Assembly: GCF_000372725.1 (NCBI RefSeq)
Contig: NW_005198244.1
Coordinates: 710,578 to 774,577, forward strand
Direction of reading: 5' to 3'
Length of the DNA: 64,000 bases
DNA from: Emiliania huxleyi CCMP1516
Lineage: Eukaryota > Haptophyta > Isochrysidales > Noelaerhabdaceae
The notes below the pieces were generated by a model. The model saw only the letters and a list, made by a program, of their open reading frames with translations, had not been told where the DNA came from and did no database searches. The translations under genes and the position numbers were made by a program. This document shows positions 22,346 to 31,912 of the stretch, in pieces. Each line of letters starts with the position of its first letter. The stretch's first letter is position 1.

Positions 22346-23291
22346 GATTGATCACCGGCGGCGGGTGGACGGGAACACGCACACCTCGCACGGGCGTCGG
22401 TCGATCAGGGAAAGACAAAACCAATTCGAATTGCCTTTCCAATTTTTGCCAAGGCACCGCTGCGGCTGGGGCGGGGTACATAAGAGACCTCTTGTAGCCC
22501 TGTCTCTCGAGACCTCGGGAGAGGCGCTCACAGGACTCCCAGCTCGTCGTCGTGGCGGGCAGTGTCGATTCATCTATCCGTTGGGCCCCGGCACCTATTT
22601 TAGAACTGATCACTTTGCGCAGCAACCGTCGGCCGCCGCTTTTTAGCTGGACGGCGGTACGCTGCGCCGTCGCTCTGTCGTGCACGCTCTCGTGCCTCGT
22701 TGTTGTGACACGGGAGTAGAGTCGAGAGGTAGCCCCCGACGAGACGACCGGCGCTGCGATGCCAGACCTCACTGCCGCCGAGCTCAGCATTCCGGCCGAG
22801 CAGCACCCCGATCCCGCAAAGCCACTGGTGATACCCGTCGACTCAACAGTGGTAGGCTCTACCCTGCGCTTCATTCCGTGGTCGGTGGTGAAGAATTCTT
22901 TTTCCTTCGCGGCAACGCGATGGCGGCAAGGCCTCTTTGCGCGCCCGCGCGTCACGCAGAAGACCAACGGGCGTCGGACCGCGGTGAGACCGCGCCGCCC
23001 TCCGCGCCCGCCCGCGCCCGCAGCGTGAACACATACGCGCGTCCCTCGCCGCACGGAAACATACGCGCCAGCCGCGCACACAGCCTCACATGCAGCGCAG
23101 ACCGCATGCCCGCGCCCTGGGCCGCCGACGACCCGGTCGGGCGGGCTGAGCGGCCGCCGCACACCACCAGGCAGGCGCGCGACCACCCACAGCACGCCGC
23201 AGCCCACCGCGCAGCCCTGCCAGCCAAGCCTGCGCCTCCCAGCTGCTACCGGCGCACGCATTGGGCGTCGCCGAGAGCTCCCAAAGCTCAC
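22346..23291. other. Region without a confident gene
   Basis: An 89-residue plus-strand frame at 22759-23028 (M-P-D-L-T-A-A-E-L-S) has a reasonable start and composition and could be a small gene or first exon, but shows no motif. The opposite strand is also open for long stretches. I would not call either firmly. Confidence 0.3.
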
Positions 23292-23422
23292 TTGTGTGGC
23301 TGCTTGTGCTGCCTGCTCATGAGCAGGCAGCACAAGCAGCCACACAACCCAAAAGCTCACTTGTATGGCTGCTTGTGCTGCCTGCTTGTGCTGCCTGCTT
23401 GGCAGCACAAGCAGCCACACAA
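23292..23422. repeat. Perfect 56-bp palindrome and a second imperfect hairpin
   Basis: 23292-23347 is a perfect spacer-free palindrome: the 28-bp arm 23292-23319 is the exact reverse complement of 23320-23347. A related hairpin follows with 22-bp arms 23361-23382 and 23401-23422 (one mismatch, 18-base loop). Both share the word GGCTGCTTGTGCTGCC. Confidence 0.95.
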
Positions 23423-23425
23423 CAT

Positions 23426-23690
23426 CCCGCTTCATCTCGCCTCCTAGTCTCGCCTCATCTCGCCTCATCTCGCCTCACCTCGCTTCATCTCGCCTCACCT
23501 CGCTTCACATCTCGCCTCACCTCGCCTCATCTCGCCTCACCTCGCCTCATCTCGCCTCACCTCGCCTCAACCCTCATCTCGCCTCACACCTCGCCTCATC
23601 TCGCCTCACCTCGCCTCATCTCGCCTCACCTCGCCTCATCTCGCCTCACCTCGCCTCATCTCGCCTCATCTCGCCTCATCTCGCCTTCCC
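23426..23690. repeat. CTCGCCTCAT/CTCGCCTCAC satellite
   Basis: About 260 bp of degenerate 10-11-bp units, directly after the palindromes. It is strand-biased (pyrimidine-rich on the plus strand). No coding meaning is likely. Confidence 0.9.
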
Positions 23691-24033
23691 ACCAGGAGGT
23701 CGTTCCTGGCGACTCGGCTCCCCCCGCAGACCGTCCTCAGTGGGGAGCCCTCCTTTTCCTGGGCGCACATGGTGGTGGCGGCGACGATACTCCAAACCGG
23801 CGAAGGCACGGGCAGCTCAAGGAGGCGACCGCTGGCCCTCTCCTGTCGGACTGATGGCCCGAAACAACTACCAAGGCTGGGTCTGTCAGCAGGCGGGGGG
23901 TATGGTCTCGAGGTGGCTTGCGCGAGTGTACCATACCATACCCCGCAGAAAGTCCAAACCCAGCCGAAGCTGGGGCCGGCCCCGTAGCCGAGAGAGCCCG
24001 CGCCGATGAGTTCGACGCGGTCTCTCTCTCTGC

Positions 24034-25329
24034 ATGCGCCACCCTTCTCCCCGGGCACGCGAGACGGCATCGAGCAGAACAGGCAGCAGGCCCTGCGCCG
24101 CCGCGCCGACGCGCAGGCCCGGTCGCAGGCCCACTCCGCCGGCGCGGAGCGCGCCTCGCCGGCCGCGCTGCCGCCGCCCGCCGCGCTGCCGCGTGCTGCC
24201 GTGCCGCACTCCCTGCAGCCCAGCCGTGCTGCAGCCCAGCCGGCTGTCGCGGCCTCCGCCGCCGCGGGCGCCGGTCGCGCTGTGGCCTCCGCCGCCGCGG
24301 GCGCCGGTCGCGCTGTTCCAGCCGCGCGCGCTATGCACGTCAACCCGTGCGAAGTGTCTGATGAAGGCGTACTCGGATGGGCGAGGCCCGTCCATCCAAC
24401 AGTTGTGGTGGGGAGCCCCTCTCGACAAATACCCGGGGTACGACGGCCCTCTCCCGTCCATGCTCTCGGAGGGGGATTGCATCGCTCACATCCTCTTGGG
24501 CGCGAGCGTTGGCGATCCCGGAGCTGACGTCGCGCTCGTGGAGATGGGCACGTGGTTGGGCGCCGCGAGCGTCTGCACTGCCGCGGGCCTGAGCCTCGCG
24601 CGTTCGACTGTGGAATACCACGCCTTTGATCTATTCAGTATGCCCCCCTCCAAGCATAGGGATAACACAAACTTTCACAAGCTGCACGTCGCCAGGGACG
24701 TGCCACCCGTGAAGGCGTTGATCGAATCGCCGGATCACCGCTACGAGGCCATGTGGAACGAGATCGTGACGCAGGTGTACCCGTCCAAGCGAGTGCACTC
24801 GCATGCGGGGTTCATCGGAAGCACCGGAGTGGGCGGTGCGAGCGCAGATTGGAACGACAAGAAGGTCGGGCTGTTCATGATCGATTCGGCAAAGGATTAT
24901 CACCAGCTCGTCTTACAATCACACGCGGTGTGGAACAAGCTCCGTCCGGGGTCTGTCGTGCTCTTCTCGGACTTTCTCATGCCCCTCAAATCGTGCAGCA
25001 ATGCGGTGCGCGCAAACTTCAGCCAGATCCAATCCGTACCCGGGTTCGTGTACCGATCACTCGTCGAGAAAGGCCTGTTCAAGCTCCTGTGGGTCTTCCC
25101 CAAGAGCCAGCAGGTCGCGTTTGAGGTGACGGACAAGTACCAACCGTCCAGGGCGCAGGAGTACCTCACGAGGTGCACATACCCTAAGCAGAAATGCCCG
25201 CCGAAGCCGGATTGGGCCGCGAGGTTCCACGGGGAAATCAAGGGCAACCTGAGGGATCGCAGATACTCGACCGGCTTCTTCATGAAGCAGATGAATCGCA
25301 CGAAGAACATCTTCAAGTGCGACCAGTAG
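24034..25329 (+). CDS. Methyltransferase-like protein (class I SAM fold, probable)
   Basis: The conserved part starts near 24350 (K-A-Y-S-D-G-R-G-P-S) and ends at 25329. It has LVEMGTWLGAAS, resembling the E-x-G-x-W-x-G SAM-binding loop of Methyltransf_24-type enzymes, then VEYHAFDLFSM. Later VGLFMIDSAKDYHQL and LRPGSVVLFSDFLMP fit the expected later strands (acidic residue, then a late D-F motif). Known relatives methylate sugars or small molecules; the substrate here is unknown. The N-terminus is uncertain: an ATG at 24034 opens the frame, but the first 100 residues are Ala/Pro/Arg-rich and another frame from 24006 looks equally plausible, so an intron or a start at about 24360 is possible. 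Confidence 0.6.
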   Translation: MRHPSPRARETASSRTGSRPCAAAPTRRPGRRPTPPARSAPRRPRCRRPPRCRVLPCRTPCSPAVLQPSRLSRPPPPRAPVALWPPPPRAPVALFQPRALCTSTRAKCLMKAYSDGRGPSIQQLWWGAPLDKYPGYDGPLPSMLSEGDCIAHILLGASVGDPGADVALVEMGTWLGAASVCTAAGLSLARSTVEYHAFDLFSMPPSKHRDNTNFHKLHVARDVPPVKALIESPDHRYEAMWNEIVTQVYPSKRVHSHAGFIGSTGVGGASADWNDKKVGLFMIDSAKDYHQLVLQSHAVWNKLRPGSVVLFSDFLMPLKSCSNAVRANFSQIQSVPGFVYRSLVEKGLFKLLWVFPKSQQVAFEVTDKYQPSRAQEYLTRCTYPKQKCPPKPDWAARFHGEIKGNLRDRRYSTGFFMKQMNRTKNIFKCDQ

Positions 25330-25516
25330 GTGCGTAGGCGCGCGACTCGCCGCACACTAAAAAAATACTTAATCAGGGGAAGCGCTAGGGAAGCGCATTA
25401 TAGTAAATTTTGGTACCAAGCTAACTTTACAACTGTGAGGTTACCTTTGGTTCACGGTACTCGGTAGCTAACACCGCAACAGGGGGAAAACTGCAACTGG
25501 AATCCGATCAACGAAT

Positions 25517-25589
25517 CGGGAACCCCAAAACAATGGTGCGCCAGCCACACCCGGGAACCCCAAAACAATGGTGCGCCAGCCACACCCGG
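25517..25589. repeat. 35-bp tandem duplication
   Basis: The unit starting CGGGAACCCCAAAACAATGG occurs twice back to back (25517-25551 and 25552-25586) without change. It lies just beyond the stop of the minus-strand GST-like gene, in its 3'-UTR. Confidence 0.95.
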
Positions 25590-25596
25590 AGCTCTT

Positions 25597-26358
25597 TCAA
25601 TGCCACGCGTTGAACGGCAGCCGCCTGCCGTCCCGAGGCCGGAGCACGTCGAACGGCTGCGGCAGCTCTCCGTCACGCTCCAGCCGCACCGCCGGCTGCA
25701 GCGCGCGGAAGGCGTCGCGCACTCCGAGGCGCGCGAGCCACGCGTCGACCCTCCGGAGCTCGAGCTCGCGGCTCGGTGCGAGGGCGAGGCCCCAGTACTC
25801 GTCGAGGGGGCGCTGTGCGCGCCACGCCGAGTAAGCGAGCAGCCGCCGCTCGCCCGCCACGCCGCCCGCGACAAAGGGCGCGTAGCCAAAGGCGCGCGGC
25901 GTCCGTGCCGCGTCCGGGTGCGCGGCGGCGTGCTCGTCGACGGCGGCGCAGGCCAGCTGCAAGAAGGGCCACTGCTCGTCGAAGAGCGCGCGGAAGAGCG
26001 GGTCGAGCGTCTCGGGCACCTCGTCGTCGGGAAGGAACCTCGCCGCCGAGCCGCTCGCCGAGTCGGGCGACGTCGAGGCTGGCGCCGCCGCGGCGTTGCG
26101 CGCAGCCAGCTGCGGAAAAGCGGCGTCGGCGGCGTGGCCGTGCAGCCGCTCGAACCAGCGCACGACGTGCGGCGCGCCGTCGAACATGGCACGCGAGTGC
26201 GGGTCGCGGTAGAGGTGCGCCCACAGAGGCCCGTACAGCGCAAAGTCGGCGCGGCAGGGGACGCCGCCGAGCAGGTACGGCTGCGGGCCTCCGCCGGCGG
26301 CGCTGCCCGCGGCAAGGTGCCGCTCGAGGGTGCCGATGAGCCTTGGGGTAGGGTTGGG

Positions 26359-26397
<39 letters not shown>

Positions 26398-26401
26398 AGG
26401 A

Positions 26402-26469
<68 letters not shown>

Positions 26470-27095
26470 AGAGTGAGAGTGAGGGTTAGGGTTAGGGTTA
26501 GGGTTAGGCACCGCTCGGTGAAGGACTCGATGCCGGCGAGGGCCGGGGAGACGGCGCCGTGCACCCTGCACAGCGCCCGCATCCGGTCGGCCACCGGCTG
26601 CGCGAGCCGCGAGGCGATCAACGACGGCAACATCGGGAACGCGCAGCGGCCAAACTCGGAGACGGCCCAGTCGGCGTTGCCCGTGTTCCACCGATAGTGC
26701 AGAGCCACCATCGGCAGCCACTCGTCGGCATGCAGCTCGAGCAACGAGGCTGCCAGCCGCTGCGTAGCGCCGGGAGGCCGGGTCGGTCGGTCGGGGTGGT
26801 TGCGCTCCACCTCGTCGCAGATCAGGGCGCTGTCTTGACGCCAGCTGCCGTCGCCCAGCCTGACCGCCGGCATGATGACGCGGCCAACCGCCGGCTTGAC
26901 GGCCAGGCGCAGCTGCATGGCCGACGGAACGACGTCGGTGAACGGTAACCGCTTGTACGACAGCATCGAGCGGACCTTTGCGGTGTACGGCGACGCCATC
27001 CAACCATAGAGCCGGCAGCCAGCGTACGAGGCGCGGTCGATGGAGGTGGGCACGGCACGCTTGAAGGCGAGGCCGGCCTGGTTTGGGTGCGGCAT
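25597..27095 (-). CDS. Glutathione S-transferase-like protein, two domains
   Basis: Exon 1 (27095-26512) and exon 2 (26341-25597) join across a GT-AG intron to exactly 443 codons. The N-terminal part has a thioredoxin-fold GST start (RLYGWMASPYTAKVRSML) with a downstream PAVRLGDGSWRQDSALIC segment, the usual glutathione-binding region with a cis-Pro-type turn and a D-S pair. The C-terminal half has a GST-C-like helical region (YLLGGVPCRADFALYGPLWAHL) and then about 200 further residues, making it longer than a standard 220-residue GST. Known members conjugate glutathione or act as peroxidase-like enzymes in the cytosol; the specific role is unknown. The start M-P-H-P was chosen as the first ATG. 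The intron is pure telomere-type repeat, described separately. Confidence 0.75.
26342..26511 (-). repeat. Intron made of telomere-type hexamers
   Basis: The 170-bp intron of the GST-like gene consists almost wholly of GGGTGA hexamers on the plus strand, ending in four GGGTTA units near 26490-26507. Read on the plus strand this is TTAGGG with the TGAGGG variant. Intron ends are GT at 26511-26510 and AG at 26343-26342 on the minus strand. Confidence 0.95.
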
Positions 27096-27663
27096 GACGG
27101 CGGAGCTCGTGCGGTGAGCAGCAGCGTCAGCGTGGATGGATGCGGTGGACAAGAGGTTGCGTTCCAGCACACTTGCGGACCGTGCCGTTGCTATTGCAAG
27201 GCCAAGAAGAATTCGTGCGCGCGTGAGGAACGTAAGGTGGACTGCTGACGGGGTTTGCGATCAGGAGCGACAGCGAAGGGTTTCTCGGGGTTAGTGCACC
27301 ACTAACCGCCGAAGCGCAAGAGACCTGCGACGGATCGGTCTCTTGTATTGACTTCACCCCACCTAGCGAACATTTCGGCCGACCGCTGTGCCCCTGTTGC
27401 TCTAGGAGCTTGCGCCCCCCTCTTCCCCCTGATCGTCATTCATGGGTCAAGAACAAGCATGAATGATCTCTCTTCTAGCATGATTGATTGATTGGTGCTT
27501 CCACTTGCTGTGATCTGAACTCCGAGCAGAGCTACAAGTACAATGCGGGAGGCTCATCAAAGGAAAGTGAAATCCGAGAAAGCGAGCACAATTTGTCCCG
27601 GACGAGCGTGCAAATCGGTTACAAACTTGCTCCGATGCCGACAGCCGCATCTCTCAATTGCCG

Positions 27664-30443
27664 ATGGCGGAGGCGTATCAGGAAGCTTCCGGCGCGGCGG
27701 CGCAGCAGGCGCAGGCGGCGCAGCTGGTGGTGAGCGAGCGTGACGTGGTGATGTGGCTGCACGAGCATGGGCCCGTCCCCCTAAGCCAGCTCTACAACCA
27801 CTTCAAGGCGCGCTTCAAGGCGCGCTCCCATCCCTTTGGCGAGACGGAGAAGAAGTACCTGAAGGATATCATCGAGAAGGTGGCAAAGCACCTCATCCAT
27901 AGGACCGACGGTTCTCAATATGCGATGCTCAAGGACAACATTCTGAGCGAGTACGGCCTAAACAAGGGTGGTGAGGACAGCTCGCCACCCTTGGGCATTG
28001 GAGATGGCGATGGCGGCGCAGCGGCAGGCGAGGCGTCTCACGGTAGTGTTCGTGGTGGTGGTGGTGGCACGGGCGGTGGCGGCGGCGATGGCGGTGGCAG
28101 CACCAGCAGCGGCGGAGGCGGCAGCGGGGCCAAGCCCAAGCGCAGGGATAGGCTCAAGGACGAGGATCTCCCGAAGTGGTTCGTGCCGGGCTCGCACGAG
28201 GACAGAGCACACCACTCTCAAGTGCGGCGCGTCTCGGACATCTTTCCCATCGCCTATGCTGAGCGCTACGACGACACATTTTACGAGCTCAAGGACTACT
28301 TTGACGAGCAGTTTCCTGATGAGGCCTTGAAGATGGACTTCGCTGCCCGGGAGGAGGCTCTCGCCATCGAGCAATACCCTGACCGCGAAGACCAGCTCAA
28401 GAAAGTTACATGGAGGGAGACATCGGTGCCGATGCATCGACTGGTAAAGCGAGATGGTTGCCAAGGTCAGGACTTGTGCGTGCGCAGCGTTCGACGGTCA
28501 GCCAGCTGAAGGACCGCCTCCGTGATCCCGCATTTTTCTTTCTCGACAACGAGGAGCTGACAGACAAGCAAGAGAAGGCGATCAAAGAGCGGCTCGCGAT
28601 CGAGCGCACGCAAGCGCACGCCTGCTTGAGCTACCTGGGTACTTTGGGGGCGTGCAGAGAGGAACGGCTCTACGCGCCAGGCGCTAGGGACTCGCGCTAC
28701 GTGATAGCCGACGTGCTGCAGCGCCTATCTAGCGATGTGGAGGCTGAGCTTCGGCTCAGGGACGGCTTTGTGGTCGGCTTGCCGTGGGAGGTCAAGGACT
28801 GCGACGGCATGAACCCGATGGAGCACGCGCACGGCCAGTCGGACTTCCAACGCATCTTTGCCAACTGCGGGAAGGGCAGCCTGTGGCTCTTCACCGCCGA
28901 GGACTCGCCTTCGAGCAACGGCTGGCAGAACTTCTCGGCATTCTGCGAGCACGTGCTGCCGCACAACAAGAGCCGGTACGACCGAGTGATCCTGGCGCGG
29001 CGCTTCGGGCCGCCTTACAACGGCTACGACGGTATCTCGGAAGGGGAGGCGAAGCGCGCCATCATTGCCACGTGGACTTCGAGCGACGGCAAGATCGCCT
29101 GGACGATCGCGGCGCCTGCTACTGCGCCCGCTGGTAACGCAGGGCCGAGCGACTTGTCTTCGTCTTCGAACGGCGGCGGCAGTGACGACAACGACGGCGG
29201 TGGCGATCGCGGCAGTGATGGCGACAGCGCCGGTGGCAGCGACAGTATTTTAGCGACAGTGGTGGCAGCGACAGCAGCGACGCGTGTGAGCGAGGTGCGG
29301 GCACAGCTCTTTGACAACGAGGAGCTCACAGGCAAGCAAGAGAACGCGATCAAAGAGCGGCTCGCGATCGAGCGCACGCAAGCGCACGCCTGCTTGAGCT
29401 ACCTGGGTGCCTCGGCGGTGTGCAGAGAGAAACGGCTCTACGCGCCAGGCGCTAGGGACTCGCGCTACGTGATAGCCGACGTGCTGCAGCGCCTATCTAG
29501 CGATGTGGAGGCTGAGCTTCGGCTCAGGGACGGCTTTGTGGTCGGCTTGCCGTGGGAGGTCAAGGACTGCGACGGCATGAACCCGATGGAGCACGCGCAC
29601 GGGCAGTCGGACTTCCAACGCATCTTCGCCAACTGCAGGAAGGGCAGCCTGTGGCTCTTCACCGAGGACTCGCCTTCGAGCAACGGCTGGCAAAACTTCT
29701 CGGCATTCTGCGAGCACGTGCTCTCGCTGCCGCACAACAAGAGCCGGTACGACCGAGTGATCCTGGCACGGCGCCTAAAACCTTGCGCGGACATCTCGAA
29801 GAAGCAGGCGGAAGCCGCAATCATCGCGACGTGGAGGGACGGAAAGGTCGAGCCAACAAGTGGAGGTCGAATCTTGCCGCCGCTTCCCTCGCGGGAACCA
29901 CTGCCGCCGCTGCTGCCGCCATCGCCGCCATCGCCGCCAACGGAGGCGGGCGAGGTGACCGCAGAGGCAGATGCCGGGGAGGTGACACGCCCAGACAAGG
30001 TTGAGCTGTTGAACAAGTGGAACGCCGAGCAGCAGTCGTTGGCGGCGGCGGCGGCGGCGGAGCGGCCTGCACTGCGTGGCCCGCTTGCCCCGCCCGAGCC
30101 ATTTTCCGGGTATGTAGAGCTGCCCGATGGCGAGCAAGTCAGAGTCACCGACGGGCATGTGGAGCTGCCGGACGGCATGAAGCACCTGCCGGACGGCGCG
30201 TTCCGCAACTGCACAGCTCTCGTCTCTGTGACCTGCCCGGAGACTCTTCGCGTCATCGGCAGCTACGCCTTCTACGGCTGCACCTCTCTCGCCCGCGCCG
30301 ACTTTAATGACGGTCTCAAGTCCATCGGCGAAAGGGCCTTCATGAATACCCCGTCCCTCATCCGCGTCACCGTGCCCCCACGCGCCTCCATCGAGCTTGG
30401 CAGTGAGGCCTTCCCAACTGCGCACATACAGTATCGATCGTGA
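27664..30443 (+). CDS. Unknown protein: wing-like N-domain, duplicated 190-residue unit, LRR tail
   Basis: Two exons (27664-28404, 28488-30443) join over a GT-AG intron to 898 residues. The N-terminus has a helix-rich stretch (VVMWLHEHGPVPLSQLYNHF...AKHLIHRTDG) that looks like a winged-helix or similar small domain, followed by a Gly-rich linker. Then come two copies of a roughly 190-residue unit of unknown family (D-N-E-E-L-T...GFVVGLPWEVKDC...RYDRVILARR), separated by a Ser/Gly/Asp linker. The C-terminus is a BspA-type leucine-rich repeat (LPDGAFRNCTAL, then IGSYAFYGCTSLARADF, then IGERAFMNTPSL). LRR_5-type repeats usually bind proteins. It is divergent from the GST-like gene with 568 bp between. 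Confidence 0.65.
28541..29890 (+). repeat. Recent in-frame tandem duplication within the gene
   Basis: The segment from 28541 recurs from about 29310 with very few differences over more than 500 bp, including silent sites. Differences include a three-base and a six-base length change that keep frame. A third, partial copy of the unit end lies after the stop at about 30469-30540 (GAGCCAACAA, then GGAGTCGAAG). Confidence 0.9.
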
Positions 30444-31154
30444 ACTGTATCTAGATAGTGCGGTCTCCATGGAGGAGGCGGAGGCTGCGATCATTGTGAC
30501 GTGAGGAACGGGAAGATCGAGCCAACAAACTGGGAGTCGAAGCCGCTTTTAGGCGCGCATGACGCGGCCGGCTCCACGTGAGGCCTCTGGGGCGTGCCTC
30601 CCCGCCGTGTGGGCCGCTGGGCGCCCAGGGAGCCACTCTGCAAGTGATGTGCCAGTTGGCCATTGTTGTGGCGCTGGACGCCCCGCCACCAGAGCCCACA
30701 GTCTCTCTCTCTCTCTGCGTGTCAACACTCTATCTATCAGACATGCGCTCTCCACGTCCAGTGTCAGTGACAGTGTCACTGAATAGTGCCGCGCTGTTCC
30801 GTGTCGTCTTTTGATCTCTTGCGTGTCACTGCCACGTGCCAGCGCAGATGGACTCTTTTACACGCCACCCCGACGACGACGTCTACGGCGCGCACACAAG
30901 TCCCCACTAACTGGGGGAGGCATATAAAGCCGTACACCCTCATTTTTCCTTCACGAACACGCGATGTGTCATGTGAGACTCTCTCCGCCTCGCGCTGGAC
31001 GCCCCGCCACCAGCCCACTCTGGGTCTCCCTCTCTCAGTCACAAAACGCACTCAGACATGCATGCGCGCTACACGTACGACAAAACATTCGCCTCAAAAT
31101 TACGCTCCTCGCCCGCACGGATGCATGTACGTACTGTGATCCCGCGCTGCTTCA
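30444..31154. other. Region between convergent genes with an 80-bp direct repeat
   Basis: GCGCTGGACGCCCCGCCACC starts an approximately 80-bp segment at 30671 that returns, diverged, at 30992. No gene is supported; 3'-UTRs of both flanking genes end here. Confidence 0.55.
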
Positions 31155-31444
31155 TCAGTCGATATCGGTGTAGTTCGACTCGCTCTCACCTTCGTCGGTG
31201 GTGTCGCCCGTGGGAGCGTAGGCGACGGGCCCTGCGCCGTCGATGTTGCCGCCTCCGCCCCCGGACCCGATGCCGCCGCCGCCGCCGCCGTTGCCGCCGC
31301 CTGGCGCCTGCAGCTGGCTGACCGCTGCGGCGAGCGCCTCCCCGTGGCCCGCATCGACGCAGCGGATGACCTCCTTCGCGAGCTCGGGCGAGATCTGCAG
31401 CTTCTGCTCAAAGGCCTTGAGCGTGGTGAGGCTGCCGACGCACG

Positions 31445-31511
<67 letters not shown>

Positions 31512-31876
31512 GCCGCCGCCGCCGCCGCCGCCGCCGGCGGCCGGGCCGGCCGGCGGGGCGGGGTGGGACGGGCCGTCGTCCACGTCAAAGTCTCGCCCGC
31601 GTTCGCTCGCCTTGACGGCGTCGGGCGCCTATGGGACATGTCTCGGGCATGACGTGGACGCGTCTTGGAAAGGTCCGCCTCGCGCTTCGCGTCGGGCGCC
31701 TTGCCGACGACGTCGGCCGCGCGGTGCACGTGCGCTGCAAACTCGCCGAGCTCCTCCCCAAACTCCTTGGCCAGCCCCTGCTCGTCGTCCTCGTCGAACG
31801 CCCCGCCCGCAGCGCCGCGCGCCGCCCGCGCGGCCGCGAGGTCGCGGTGGTCCACGGCGATGTCGTAGTCGTCCCC

Positions 31877-31912
<36 letters not shown>

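Noticed and set aside
22047-23468. 473-residue minus-strand frame with WLLVLPAHEQAAQ repeats
   Set aside because: The repeated peptides are the palindrome and hairpin read in frame; the rest shows no family resemblance.
26342-26511. Leu-Thr or Asn-Pro/His-Pro repeat peptides within the GST-like frame
   Set aside because: They come from the telomere-type intron. Splicing gives a protein of exactly 443 codons with a continuous GST C-terminal domain.
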